The notes: generated by a model not told the origin, from the letters alone. Positions 53,774 to 63,146 are shown, numbered from the stretch's first letter. The stretch: 64,000 bases of DNA from Clostridium caldaquaticum (GCF_023806125.1 NZ_JAMSKT010000013.1:30799-94798), one strand, 5' to 3'. Numbers and translations: made by a program.

Positions 53774-55252
53774 ATATATAGATAAAAAGAAAGAAGAGAA
53801 TCCTAAAACTATTATAAGTATATTTTTTAGAGTAAATAACGTATTTGGAATAAGATTGTTTGTAATATTTAAGATAAAATAGAAAAATATGCTTATAAGA
53901 AGGTAGATAATAAATTCACTTTTATGGATAGTTATATAGCAGTATTTTTTTATTTCGTACATATTTAAAAACAAAATAGTTGCAGAAGTAATTATAAGGC
54001 TTACACCAAAACCAAATATGTTTATGCTAGGTATACCAGTAAATATGTAAAGTAGTATTACTTCTTCAACTGAAACCAGGAGAGAATTTCTTAAAACAAT
54101 GCCCTGTTTGCCTAATCCATTAAGTATTCCAAAGGTAGTAGCAGAAGCGTAGGTTATTGGAGCGGAAATTGCAGCAAACTTTATGTATGATCCTAAATCT
54201 GTTCTGCTAAAGAAAAGTCTTCCTAAAGCTTCAGGGATGCTTATACTTATAATAAGAGTACTTACTCCAAGCAGGAAGGCTATTTTTAATACTTGATATA
54301 TTCTGCTCTCAAGAGCAAAGAAATCTTTTTTATCAAGAGCTTGAGAAAGATCTGGTATAAGCACTGTGGATATAGAATTTACTACTATCAGTGGGAAAAA
54401 TATTATAGCCATAGCCATTCCTGAGAATTTTCCAATCAAAGAAAGTGCTGTATTGTATTCTATTCCAATGCTGGTAAGTCTTAAAGGAACTATTAAAGTT
54501 GATACTGTTGATAAGGTTGTTGACAAAAAACCATTTAGACAAAGAGGAAGAGATATTACCAGTATGTCAAACATAAGCTGAGCTCTCCCTTCTGTTTTAA
54601 ATTGGCTGTATAATACTTTTCTTTTATTGAGTTTATAGTATATGTATAATAGGGTAAAGCTGATAAATTCTCCAATACAAAGGGCTATATAAGCAACTGT
54701 TACTGTACTCTTTACGCTGGGGTTGGATAGCATTTCTATAATTATTACAATTATAGCTATTCTTACTGCTTTTTCTAAAATATCTATAAAAGCAGGAATT
54801 TTAACCTTTGAAATACCATAAAAATATCCCTTTAATATTGAAGAAAGAGCTACAAAGATTAATGCTGGTGCTACAGCTTTTAGTGGATAAAGTGTTCTAG
54901 TATCCCTTATTACATGAGAACTTATATAGGGAGAAGCTATAAAAAATAAAACTGAGATTATAATGGCTAAAATAAAATCAAAACTTAAAGCTGTTTCTAT
55001 TGATTTATTTAAGTTTTTAAAATCATTTTTACTGAAATATACTGCTGTTACTTTGGATATAGCGGTTACCATTCCACCGCATATTAAACATATAAAAAGA
55101 TTGTATATAGGCATAACAAGTCCATAAAGCCCCATGCCTTCGGGTCCTAGTTCCTTTGAAAGTATTATAGAGAATATAAAACCTAACACTCCTGTAGTTA
55201 AATTTGAAGCGGTGAGTATCAAAGTTTCTCTGAAAAAAGTATCTTTTCTCAT
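53747..55252 (-). CDS. spoVB: stage V sporulation protein B (MOP flippase)
   Basis: The 501-residue membrane protein begins KDTFFRETLILTASNLTTGV and continues ELGPEGMGLYGLVMPIYN and GGMVTAISKV, the SpoVB pattern. A late block LGSYIKFAAISAPITYASAT also fits. It has about fourteen helices. In Bacillus SpoVB is needed for spore cortex synthesis, probably by flipping lipid-linked peptidoglycan precursor. No strong ribosome binding site was seen before the ATG. It stands alone. Confidence 0.88.
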   Translation of the reverse strand: MRKDTFFRETLILTASNLTTGVLGFIFSIILSKELGPEGMGLYGLVMPIYNLFICLICGGMVTAISKVTAVYFSKNDFKNLNKSIETALSFDFILAIIISVLFFIASPYISSHVIRDTRTLYPLKAVAPALIFVALSSILKGYFYGISKVKIPAFIDILEKAVRIAIIVIIIEMLSNPSVKSTVTVAYIALCIGEFISFTLLYIYYKLNKRKVLYSQFKTEGRAQLMFDILVISLPLCLNGFLSTTLSTVSTLIVPLRLTSIGIEYNTALSLIGKFSGMAMAIIFFPLIVVNSISTVLIPDLSQALDKKDFFALESRIYQVLKIAFLLGVSTLIISISIPEALGRLFFSRTDLGSYIKFAAISAPITYASATTFGILNGLGKQGIVLRNSLLVSVEEVILLYIFTGIPSINIFGFGVSLIITSATILFLNMYEIKKYCYITIHKSEFIIYLLISIFFYFILNITNNLIPNTLFTLKNILIIVLGFSSFFLSIYIINKESLT

Positions 55253-55399
55253 AATTACAACCCCATATAATTAATAACATTAATAAGTATGTTAAAAATT
55301 TAAATTATATTCTATTATTTTGTATTTTCAACAAGTGTACATATAGTAGCATTTACAGAAATATACATTTAATATATTATGTATTTTCATGGAGGAAGT

Positions 55400-56698
55400 A
55401 TGAAAAAATTTACAAAAATTATATTAATGGCAGGTATACTTTTAATAATGTTTTTTGTTTTTAGTAATTTTTATGAAAATTATAGTATTCAAATTAAGGA
55501 TTCAAATTTAACTTGGGGAATAAAGTATAAAGGTATCGATGGTGCAAAAGATTTTGCAGCGGATGAGGCAGGAAATTTTTATATTGCATATAAGGACAGA
55601 GTTCAGTACATAGATAGAAATGGTAAAAGTTATAATTTGCTACAGGATAAGACTTTTAACATAAATGCCATTGAATATTATAATAATAAACTATATTTTG
55701 CTTCAGATGGCAAAATAATCAGTTACGATTTGGATAGAAAAGAACAAAAGCTTTTAATTGATAATATTCCAAATTATGGGGATTACAAAGAGAGTATTAT
55801 TAAAATACTAGGAAATGAATTGTTCGTTTCTGTAGGTTCGGCTACAAATTCAGGAGTAGTAGGCAATGATAATGAGTGGATTAAGGATAATCCATTTAAT
55901 TATGATTTATCTCCAAAAGATATAACTGTAAAAGGTAAAAATTTTGGAACTTTAAAAAGTGGAGCATTTGTTCCATATAAAACCAAAAATCTTACAGGAC
56001 AGCTAATTTCAGGACATTTTCCTGGCAATGGTTCTATAATATATTATGACTTAAGTAATGGATATGGAGAAACTTTTGCTTGGGGAATAAGAAATATTAC
56101 AGGTATGGCTTTTAACAGTGAAGGAAAACTAATTGCAGCAGTAGGTGGAATGGAAGACAGGGGATTAAGGCCAATTAAAGGAGATGTGGATTATATATAT
56201 GAAATAAAAAAAAATGCCTGGTATGGCTGGCCGGATTACAGTGGAGGAGATCCTGTTAATTCACCTAGATTTAGGGGTGAAAATAATTCTAGGGTTAATT
56301 TTATATTGGACAATCATCCTACTACTAATCCTCCTGCACCAATTTATCAGCACAGTCATGTATCATCTATTGATTGTTTAGAAGTGGATGATAAAGGTGA
56401 TATAGGAGAAAAGGATTGTATATATTTTTATGACAATAGGGATAATATATTATATGCGCTGTCAAAATCCAATATATTAAATACAAAAGTTGCTTTTAGA
56501 AGCGGTTCTAAAATACATAGTTTAAAAATATATAATAAAAATCTCTATATTCTTGAAGAAAGTGAAGGGATACTTTTTAATATTCAAAAGAATAGTATTA
56601 ATAGCTTTAATGGATTGAAACCAAATATAGTATATTATCTTCTATCTGTAATTTTAATAATAATAATTATTATGGTTTGGAAACTAAATCTAACATAA
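55400..56698 (+). CDS. membrane-anchored sugar/sorbosone dehydrogenase-like beta-propeller
   Basis: The product has 432 residues. The ATG at 55400 has GGAGGAAG 1-7 bases upstream; an in-frame ATG at 55379 lies before that site. It has an N-terminal membrane helix (about 7-25), a six-bladed propeller domain, and a second helix near 409-427. WGIRNITGMAFNSEGKLIAA and WYGWPDYSGGDP are hallmarks of PQQ-type glucose/sorbosone dehydrogenases. No PQQ synthesis genes are seen, so the true cofactor or activity is open. The domain probably faces outward. Confidence 0.75.
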   Translation: MKKFTKIILMAGILLIMFFVFSNFYENYSIQIKDSNLTWGIKYKGIDGAKDFAADEAGNFYIAYKDRVQYIDRNGKSYNLLQDKTFNINAIEYYNNKLYFASDGKIISYDLDRKEQKLLIDNIPNYGDYKESIIKILGNELFVSVGSATNSGVVGNDNEWIKDNPFNYDLSPKDITVKGKNFGTLKSGAFVPYKTKNLTGQLISGHFPGNGSIIYYDLSNGYGETFAWGIRNITGMAFNSEGKLIAAVGGMEDRGLRPIKGDVDYIYEIKKNAWYGWPDYSGGDPVNSPRFRGENNSRVNFILDNHPTTNPPAPIYQHSHVSSIDCLEVDDKGDIGEKDCIYFYDNRDNILYALSKSNILNTKVAFRSGSKIHSLKIYNKNLYILEESEGILFNIQKNSINSFNGLKPNIVYYLLSVILIIIIIMVWKLNLT

Positions 56699-56706
56699 AT
56701 AATTCG

Positions 56707-56742
56707 AAATAATTCTTCCAATAATTGGAGGAATTATTTTTT
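56707..56742 (+). terminator. terminator of the propeller gene
   Basis: AATAATTCTTCCAA (56708-56721) pairs with TTGGAGGAATTATT (56725-56738), one G-U pair, 3-base loop, then a run of T. Confidence 0.88.
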
Positions 56743-56795
56743 ATGTGTAGAATATTTCTTTATATCTAGTTTAATTTAAAAGGTGGTAGTTACGA

Positions 56796-57464
56796 ATGAA
56801 ACATAATAGTGAAAACACTAGAAAAGATATATTTATAAATATGCAGCAAGAAGTGTTTACAGGAAATGTGCTTGATATAGGAACAGACAACTATGGTGTT
56901 ATATATAGTTTATATAAACAGTATAATGATGGAGCTGTTATAGAATACGTACATGGCAGAGAGGAAAGAGAACTTATTGAGAAGGGCAGTTATGATAGCT
57001 GCATTTTATTGTTTTCTTTAAATAATTTATGGTTTAAATACAATAAGAGAAAATTTATTAAAGATATAAGTGAATATTTAAAAGAAAATGGAGTTTTATA
57101 TATTTGGGATATAGATAAAGGATATTATAAATTTTTTAAAGGTAAAGTTAAAATATTACTGCCTGACAAAAAGATTAAAGAAATAAATCTACTTGATATG
57201 AATATTTTTAAAGATACTTCTAAAGATGCTACATTGAAAATGTTAAAGGAGTTTTTTGAAATAATTGATTTGAAGTACTCAGATAATATATACTATATAA
57301 AGGCACGAAAAGTAAGTGCTGATTATACACAGCAGGAAGTTAGAAATGCTGAGAAAGGAAGAACAAATGTTAAAAATATTATTAATTGGAATAAATTCAA
57401 AGTTCATTCACAGCAATTTGGCAATAAGATATTTAAAAGCGTACACAGCAGATTTAAACTATAA
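56796..57464 (+). CDS. SAM-dependent methyltransferase-like protein overlapping the next gene
   Basis: The 222-residue frame resembles class I methyltransferases: GNVLDIGTDNYGVIYSLYK near 23 in place of a glycine-rich motif I, SYDSCILLFSLNNLW near 66 and LKENGVLYIWDIDKGY near 97. Motif I is degenerate, so activity is uncertain. AGGTGG precedes the ATG. The last 33 residues lie in a different frame over the start of the radical SAM gene (57367-57464), an unusually long overlap. They are basic and unlike the family, so the real end may have been shifted by a frameshift. Confidence 0.6.
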   Translation: MKHNSENTRKDIFINMQQEVFTGNVLDIGTDNYGVIYSLYKQYNDGAVIEYVHGREERELIEKGSYDSCILLFSLNNLWFKYNKRKFIKDISEYLKENGVLYIWDIDKGYYKFFKGKVKILLPDKKIKEINLLDMNIFKDTSKDATLKMLKEFFEIIDLKYSDNIYYIKARKVSADYTQQEVRNAEKGRTNVKNIINWNKFKVHSQQFGNKIFKSVHSRFKL

Positions 57465-59076
57465 CTGTAATATATTAGAGTTTTCAATAAATGATAGAAT
57501 AGAAAGAGTACTTGAGGAAATTTTATGTGAAAAGCCTGACTTAGTGGCTTTTTCTTGTTATATATGGAATATTGATTATATTAAACAATTAGCTTCTTTA
57601 ATTAAGCTTATAGATGACAAGATTAAAATCCTGTATGGGGGACCTGAAGTATCTTATGACAGCGAAAAATTTTTAAAAGAGAATATAGGAGAATATGTTA
57701 TAGAGGGAGAGGGAGAAGAGACATATAGAGAATATGTAAAAACTCTGTTGCAATACAAAGAGCCTTTAAATATAAAAGGTTTATATTATAAGAGCGATAA
57801 GGGTATTAGTTATGGTGGAAAAAGAGAGCTTATGGATATGAACAAGTTAGCATTTCCCTATAACTTAAAGGATAATTTAGAAAATAAGATTGTTTATTAT
57901 GAAGCATCTAGAGGATGTCCTTTTAACTGCAAGTATTGTCTTTCTTCTACAATTCATGGGGTAAGATTTTTAAGCCTTGAGAGAGTAAAAAAGGATTTAA
58001 AGTTTTTAATTGATAAAAAAGTAAAGCTTATAAAATTTGTTGATAGAACCTTTAATTGCAACAGTAAATTTGCTATGAGTCTGTGGGAATATTTAATAAG
58101 TATAGATACAGAAACTACTTTTCATTTTGAAATATCTGCTGATATATTAAATGAAGATCAACTTAAGCTTTTGGCTAAGGCACCAAAAGGAAGATTTCAA
58201 TTTGAAGTTGGAGTTCAAACTACTAATAATGAGGTGTTAAAAAATATAAATAGGTTTGTAGCTTTTGAAGATATTAAAAAGCAAGTTGTTGAACTTAATA
58301 AATTAGGTAATATAAAACAACATTTAGATTTAATAGCAGGGCTTCCTGGTGAAGATTTTCAATCTTTTAAAAAGTCTTTTAATGACTTATACAGCATAGG
58401 ACCTGATGAAATACAGCTTGGATTTCTAAAGCTTTTAAAGGGTTCACCTATGAAGGAAGAAGCTCAAAAGTGGGGAATTGTTTACTCACCTTATACACCT
58501 TATGAAGTTCTTAAAACTAAAGATATAAGTTATGAGGAACTTTTACTTTTAAAAAGAGTAGAGGCAATGATTGATAAATATTACAATTCTCAGAAATTCA
58601 CTAGCATATTGAAATATTTTATTCCTAAGTTTGAATCAGCTTTTGATTTTTATTTAAGCTTGGGGGGATTTTTTTATGATAAAGGTTATTTTAGTAGAAG
58701 CCTATCTTCAACAGATTATTATAAGGTGTTTTTAGAGTTTAATAGTGAAGTATTGAATAATGAAAATGCAGCTTTAAAAGAAATTGTAAAATTTGATTAC
58801 TTAAAGTTTAATAGGAAAAAGTGGCTTCCAGAATTTCTTGAGAGGAATATTGGCAAAAATACAGAAAGAATTTTTAAAGAAGCTATAAAAAATGAGATAA
58901 TAGAAGTTCCTTTTATTAATTATCACATTGAAGATTTTAATATTGATATTATAAAGTTTATAAATAATGGTGAGATTAATGGTGGAATTTACTATTTGAT
59001 TTTTGATGAAAACAACTGTAATAATATATTAGATGTAACATATGTTATTAATAAAGAAAAGTTATTAAATCAGTAA
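57367..59076 (+). CDS. B12-binding-domain radical SAM protein (DUF4080 type)
   Basis: The product has 570 residues. The ATG at 57367 has AAAGGA about 8 bases upstream and gives the correct first strand MLKILLIGINSKFIHSNLAI of a cobalamin-binding domain; earlier in-frame codons lie in the methyltransferase gene. The radical SAM cluster motif is C184-x3-C188-x2-C191 (SRGCPFNCKYC), with FVDRTFNCN near 225 and LIAGLPGEDF near 325. A DUF4080-like C-terminal part follows. These proteins are widespread in clostridia without a proven reaction; some are linked to methylthiolation or methylation. Confidence 0.85.
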   Translation: MLKILLIGINSKFIHSNLAIRYLKAYTADLNYNCNILEFSINDRIERVLEEILCEKPDLVAFSCYIWNIDYIKQLASLIKLIDDKIKILYGGPEVSYDSEKFLKENIGEYVIEGEGEETYREYVKTLLQYKEPLNIKGLYYKSDKGISYGGKRELMDMNKLAFPYNLKDNLENKIVYYEASRGCPFNCKYCLSSTIHGVRFLSLERVKKDLKFLIDKKVKLIKFVDRTFNCNSKFAMSLWEYLISIDTETTFHFEISADILNEDQLKLLAKAPKGRFQFEVGVQTTNNEVLKNINRFVAFEDIKKQVVELNKLGNIKQHLDLIAGLPGEDFQSFKKSFNDLYSIGPDEIQLGFLKLLKGSPMKEEAQKWGIVYSPYTPYEVLKTKDISYEELLLLKRVEAMIDKYYNSQKFTSILKYFIPKFESAFDFYLSLGGFFYDKGYFSRSLSSTDYYKVFLEFNSEVLNNENAALKEIVKFDYLKFNRKKWLPEFLERNIGKNTERIFKEAIKNEIIEVPFINYHIEDFNIDIIKFINNGEINGGIYYLIFDENNCNNILDVTYVINKEKLLNQ

Positions 59077-59120
59077 AAAGGTTTAATACTGAAATTTTAA
59101 ATTTAAGTGAGGAAGATATC

Positions 59121-59585
59121 ATGGCAGTTAGAGAAATATTAAGATTTGGAAATGTAAAATTAAAAAGAGTCAGCAGAAAAATAGATATTATAGATGAAGA
59201 AGTATTTAATATAGTACAAGACTTAAAAGATACACTTTATAGTACCACGGGAATAGGGCTTGCTGCTCCTCAAATAGGTATTCTAAAAAGAGTTATTTTA
59301 ATTGACCTTAGGGATGGTGAGGAACCTATTGTATTGATAAATCCTTTAATAGTAGCTAAAATAGGTAAAGAAGAAAGCATTGAAGGATGTTTAAGCTATC
59401 CTGGTTATGAGGGTAAGGTAATTAGACCTAAAAAGGTTACTGTTCAGGGATTAAACACAAAGGGGGAAAAGGTGGAGTATATAGCAGAAGGGGTGTTGGC
59501 AAAAGCATTTTGTCATGAAATTGATCATTTAGATGGAATATTATATATAGACAGAGCAAAAAAAATATATAAGATAGAAGAATAG
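59121..59585 (+). CDS. def: peptide deformylase
   Basis: The 154-residue metalloenzyme removes the formyl group from new proteins. It has the three motifs GIGLAAPQIG (44-53), EGCLS (88-92) and HEIDH (132-136), with the Cys and two His that hold the metal. GTGAGGAAG precedes the ATG. It stands alone after the radical SAM gene and has a small terminator. Another def near fmt is likely elsewhere in the genome. Confidence 0.95.
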   Translation: MAVREILRFGNVKLKRVSRKIDIIDEEVFNIVQDLKDTLYSTTGIGLAAPQIGILKRVILIDLRDGEEPIVLINPLIVAKIGKEESIEGCLSYPGYEGKVIRPKKVTVQGLNTKGEKVEYIAEGVLAKAFCHEIDHLDGILYIDRAKKIYKIEE

Positions 59586-59613
59586 GTAGCATTAATAAGC
59601 TATCTATTTTTTT
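59582..59613 (+). terminator. terminator of def
   Basis: ATAGGTAGC (59582-59590) pairs with GCTATCTAT (59599-59607), one G-U pair, 8-base loop, then seven T. It includes the def stop codon. Confidence 0.8.
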
Positions 59614-59624
59614 ATCAAACGCTA

Positions 59625-59653
59625 TTTACAAACATAATATATTGTTATATACT
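59625..59653 (+). promoter_or_regulatory. SigA-type promoter of the ECF S-component gene
   Basis: TTTACA (59625-59630), 17-base spacer, TATACT (59648-59653), 33 bases before the ATG. Confidence 0.7.
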
Positions 59654-59663
59654 GATGTATATA
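59646..59663. repeat. inverted repeat (operator-like) over the S-component promoter
   Basis: TATATAC (59646-59652), TGAT, GTATATA (59657-59663): a perfect 7-bp inverted repeat covering the -10 box and the likely transcription start. The placement suits a repressor site; the regulator is unknown. Confidence 0.55.
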
Positions 59664-59685
59664 CATTTGTTATGGAGGGTTGACA

Positions 59686-60216
59686 ATGAAGGATATAAAA
59701 AAATTAACTTATACGGCATTATTAACAGCATGGGCTATAATTATACCTTTTGTTTTTGGATTTATGAGTGTTACTATTGGGCCATTTACAGCGACGTTAA
59801 CGGCTCATGTACCTATGTTTTTATCGATGTTTTTAGGACCACAGGCAGCTGTAATTACAGGACTTGGTTCAGCTTTAGGATTTTTTATAACAAAAGGACC
59901 AATAATAGGGGCAAGAGCACTCATGCATGTATTTGTAGGATTGATCGGAGCAATATTGCTTCAAAAAAATGTTTCTTTTCATAAGGTTGCAATTTTTACA
60001 GCACTAGTTCACGGTATTTTAGAGGCACTAGTAGTATTAGGGTTTGTTTCTGTTGGAGCTCAAGTTAAATATGCAGGTAACTTAGCAAGTTTTTTAGTAA
60101 TTACAGTTGGAGTTGGAACCGTATTGCATCATAGTGCTGATGCGGCTATATCTTGGGTACTGGTTAAGTTTTTATCAAAAGCTGGAGGAAGTGTTATAGC
60201 AAAACAAAATTCATAA
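59686..60216 (+). CDS. ECF-type vitamin transporter S component (substrate unknown)
   Basis: The 176-residue protein has five or six membrane helices and S-component features: KKLTYTALLTAWAIIIPFVF at the start, ATLTAHVPMFLSMFLGPQAA near 37 and GARALMHVFVGLIGAILLQ near 74. The ATG at 59686 has GGAGGG 6 bases upstream. Such proteins bind a vitamin and dock to a shared ATPase module encoded elsewhere. No riboswitch precedes it, but an inverted repeat over the promoter suggests a DNA-binding repressor. I could not assign the vitamin. Confidence 0.75.
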   Translation: MKDIKKLTYTALLTAWAIIIPFVFGFMSVTIGPFTATLTAHVPMFLSMFLGPQAAVITGLGSALGFFITKGPIIGARALMHVFVGLIGAILLQKNVSFHKVAIFTALVHGILEALVVLGFVSVGAQVKYAGNLASFLVITVGVGTVLHHSADAAISWVLVKFLSKAGGSVIAKQNS

Positions 60217-60263
60217 AAAATAGACATCTAATAGGAGAGAATTCCTTTAGATGTCTATTTTTT
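60217..60263 (+). terminator. terminator of the S-component gene
   Basis: AAAATAGACATCTAA (60217-60231) pairs with TTAGATGTCTATTTT (60247-60261), an inner AGGA/TCCT stem continues it, and T-residues follow. Confidence 0.92.
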
Positions 60264-60292
60264 ATAGATTGTCATAAATAATATCACTAATA

Positions 60293-60321
60293 TTGACAAA
60301 TATTAGTATAAAATATAAAAT
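60293..60321 (+). promoter_or_regulatory. SigA promoter of helD
   Basis: TTGACA (60293-60298), 17-base spacer, TAAAAT (60316-60321), 37 bases before the ATG; one base from consensus. Confidence 0.8.
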
Positions 60322-60357
60322 AATATTCTATGTGCAGAACAATAAGGAAGTGATATT

Positions 60358-62649
60358 ATGGCTATAGAACAGAAGGAATTTAAGTTTGAAGAAAATAAAT
60401 ATAACTTAACTAAAAAATGGCTCGATGATGAGATTAAACTTATAGAAAATAATGATAAGGAATTACAGGATAAAATAGCATCATTAAAAAAGCAAGCTAA
60501 AGGTAAATACAGTGAGGAATTGGAAACTGCTCAGAGGCTTTATGAAATAACTCATAAGAATCTTGAAAACTATAATGAAGCAAAGATGCAACCTTATTTT
60601 GCAAGGATAGATTTTAGAGAGTATAGAAAAGAGAAGGAAAGTTATTATATAGGCAAGTTTGGCTTAGGAGATAGCAGTACCGGCGATGAAATTGTAATAG
60701 ATTGGAGAGCACCTATTGCAGATTTATATTACAGTGGTACTCAAGGTCAATCCTATTATAAGGCTCCAGTGGGTATTATTAATGGTGATTTGTCACTTAA
60801 AAGAAAATTTTTAATTAAAAATAATACTCTTGTAGATGCTTTTGATGAGGGGATAAACGAAATAATATTAAATTCAGGAGAAGAGAAAGGTAAGGCACTT
60901 ATAGATGAATTTTTAAGAATAAACTTGGAAGAAAGTGTAAGTGGTAAGTTAAAAGAAGTTATAGCAACTATTCAGAAGGAACAAAACGATATTATAAGAG
61001 CAGATAAGAATGGAGCACTTATAGTACAAGGATCTGCAGGTTCTGGAAAAACTACTGTGGCATTACATAGACTTGCCTATTTATTATATAAATATAAGGA
61101 TAAGCTATCGGGTGAGGATATAATGGTGATAGCTCCAAATAAATTATTTTTAGATTATATATCTGAAATTCTTCCAAATCTAGGTGTAGAAAAGGTAAAG
61201 CAGAAAACATTTGAAGAGATATCAATGGAGATTTTAGAACTGAAGGGAAAAGTTTATACAAAAGACAAAAAACTAGCTTTAGTACTTGAAGAAAAGAATA
61301 AAGAAAATGTTAAATACATAACTAACAGCAGTAGATTAAAAGGAACTATGACTTTCAAAGTAATGATGGACAGGTATATAAGACTTTTAGAGAAGAAAGA
61401 CATGGATGTAGGAGATATTACTGTGGAAGGTTATACATTATTTGAAAGCAAGGAAATAAAAAGATTATATATAAAGGATATGCAGCACCTTCCTCTAAAT
61501 AAGAGGAAAGATGAAATAAAAAGATACTTTAATTTAAAGTTTAGTAGTAAAGTTAATGATATAATGGATAAAATAGATTTTTCCTATGAGTATATGATTG
61601 CAAGAACAAAGAAGTCCATGGAAGATGGGCCAGAAAGAAGAAAAAAGCTTATTGAAATTTATGATGAAAGAGATAATAAGAAAGATGAAATAAAAAGAAA
61701 GGCAAAAGAAGCTTTTGATGATTATTTTAACTCATGGAAAGAGATTAACACAAGTAAGTTATACCTAGAATTATTTACTTGTAGAGACATATTAGATGAA
61801 GTAAGTGCAGGTAAGATACCAGAAAAGCTTATAGATTATATAGTAAGTGAGTTAAATGCAAATGCTGAAAAAGGCGTGATAGATAGTGATGATTTAGCGG
61901 CTATGCTTTATTTGAAATTTAAAATTGAAGGGATACCGGAAAAATTAATGTTTAAGCATATTGTTATAGATGAGGCACAAGACTATAGTCTCTTTCAGCT
62001 ATATATTTTAAGAAGCATGGTTTCAAATAACTCTTTAACTATTGTAGGAGATATAGGTCAGGGAATATACTTTTATAAAGGAATTGAAGATTGGAATAAG
62101 GTTATTAACGATGTTTTTGAAAAGGATGCATTATATACACCATTAACACAAAGTTATAGATCTACAGTTGAAATAATTGAATTTGCTAATAAAGTTTTAG
62201 TAAAGCAGAATAACAGCCTAAAGCCAGCTATGCCTGTACTAAGACATGGAAGGGCTCCACAGGTTATAGAATTTAAGAGAAAAGAAGACTTTGCTAAAAG
62301 GGTAGATGAAATAATAAAAGAAGTAGAAGACCTGGGGAAAAAGAGTGTGGCTATTATAGGAAGAACCTATGAAGAATGTAAAATTATAAGGGATATAATG
62401 AAAAAATATAGCACAAATTCCTGGAATTTAATAAAAGACACTGATAAAAACTTAAAATTGGAAAATATTATAATACCATCTTATATGACAAAAGGTTTAG
62501 AATTTGATTGTACTATAATATATAACTGTAACGATGAGAATTATGGAAGAGATGAGCTAGATAAAAAGCTTTTATACGTAGTTCTTACTAGAGCGCTCCA
62601 TCTTGAATATATTTTTTATAATGGAGAAATTTCAAAGCTTATACTTTAA
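60358..62649 (+). CDS. helD: HelD, RNA polymerase-associated superfamily 1 ATPase
   Basis: The 763-residue protein has the HelD layout. An N-terminal coiled-coil arm (about 10-75) enters the secondary channel of RNA polymerase, then YARIDF and IVIDWRAPIADLYYSG near 117-132, Walker A GSAGSGKTT (225-233), an inserted clamp region, VIDEAQDYS near 540, VGDIGQGIYFYKG near 562, QSYRST near 599 and a C-terminal LLYVVLTRALH. HelD frees stalled or idle RNA polymerase using ATP. GGAAGTGA lies before the ATG. The promoter is near consensus. Confidence 0.92.
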   Translation: MAIEQKEFKFEENKYNLTKKWLDDEIKLIENNDKELQDKIASLKKQAKGKYSEELETAQRLYEITHKNLENYNEAKMQPYFARIDFREYRKEKESYYIGKFGLGDSSTGDEIVIDWRAPIADLYYSGTQGQSYYKAPVGIINGDLSLKRKFLIKNNTLVDAFDEGINEIILNSGEEKGKALIDEFLRINLEESVSGKLKEVIATIQKEQNDIIRADKNGALIVQGSAGSGKTTVALHRLAYLLYKYKDKLSGEDIMVIAPNKLFLDYISEILPNLGVEKVKQKTFEEISMEILELKGKVYTKDKKLALVLEEKNKENVKYITNSSRLKGTMTFKVMMDRYIRLLEKKDMDVGDITVEGYTLFESKEIKRLYIKDMQHLPLNKRKDEIKRYFNLKFSSKVNDIMDKIDFSYEYMIARTKKSMEDGPERRKKLIEIYDERDNKKDEIKRKAKEAFDDYFNSWKEINTSKLYLELFTCRDILDEVSAGKIPEKLIDYIVSELNANAEKGVIDSDDLAAMLYLKFKIEGIPEKLMFKHIVIDEAQDYSLFQLYILRSMVSNNSLTIVGDIGQGIYFYKGIEDWNKVINDVFEKDALYTPLTQSYRSTVEIIEFANKVLVKQNNSLKPAMPVLRHGRAPQVIEFKRKEDFAKRVDEIIKEVEDLGKKSVAIIGRTYEECKIIRDIMKKYSTNSWNLIKDTDKNLKLENIIIPSYMTKGLEFDCTIIYNCNDENYGRDELDKKLLYVVLTRALHLEYIFYNGEISKLIL

Positions 62650-62681
62650 ATAGTAGAGAGGAGTAATACTCGTATCATCCT

Positions 62682-62838
62682 ATGGAAATACTTAAAAGAT
62701 GGGGAAGCACTTATCAAATAAGGTATAATTGTTTGTGCAATAATTAATAGGGGTAAAGCTTCAGAGAGGCTTAGATTTAATTTTGTTCCTAATGAGGAAG
62801 AATTTAAAAGAGCAGATGAATTTATTTATAACGTTTAA
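62682..62838 (+). pseudogene. possible decayed C-terminal gene fragment with a frameshift
   Basis: Two adjacent frames together look protein-like. Frame one at 62682-62747 reads MEILKRWGSTYQIR before running out. The next frame, open from 62722 to a TAA at 62838, reads INRGKASERLRFNFVPNEEE, then [11 protein letters not shown]. Neither has a ribosome binding site at a suitable distance. The second part has the amphipathic look of a real C-terminus, but I do not recognise the family. It may be a remnant of a lost gene between helD and the DUF1292 gene. Confidence 0.35.
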
Positions 62839-62894
62839 CTGCTTATAATGGTAATTCATGCTTTCATAATAATATATTGAATGGAGTGATTTAT

Positions 62895-63146
62895 ATGGAA
62901 GAAAATATGATAATGACTTTTCATGATGAGAATGGTCAAAAAGTAGAGTTTGAAGCGGTAGCTGAAATTTATCTAGGTGAAACAAAATATCTTATATTGG
63001 CACCTATAGAAGGAAATGATGAAGATGCTTACGTATTTAGAGTAGATGAAGAAGAAGGTAAAGAAGTATTAAACTTAGTTGAGGATGATGAAGAATTTTT
63101 AAAGGTAAATAAAGAGTATAAAAAATTATTATATAACGGAGAATAA
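62895..63146 (+). CDS. DUF1292-family acidic protein
   Basis: The 83-residue acidic protein fits DUF1292: [19 protein letters not shown], then [20 protein letters not shown] and [15 protein letters not shown]. Its function is unknown. The ATG at 62895 has GGAGTGAT 5 bases upstream; an in-frame ATG at 62877 lies before that site. Homologues often sit in the ireB-ruvX cluster, but here it is alone or paired with the next acidic protein gene. Confidence 0.85.
   Translation: MEENMIMTFHDENGQKVEFEAVAEIYLGETKYLILAPIEGNDEDAYVFRVDEEEGKEVLNLVEDDEEFLKVNKEYKKLLYNGE

Noticed and set aside
59655..59984. A second protein read in another frame over the S-component gene
   Set aside because: It is a shadow frame with an unlikely composition (many Cys, Tyr, Trp, Asn); the S-component frame has the ribosome binding site and a proper membrane protein pattern.
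62761..62985. A minus-strand gene upstream of DUF1292
   Set aside because: No ribosome binding site, composition of a random AT-rich frame, and it overlaps the start of a recognised family gene.
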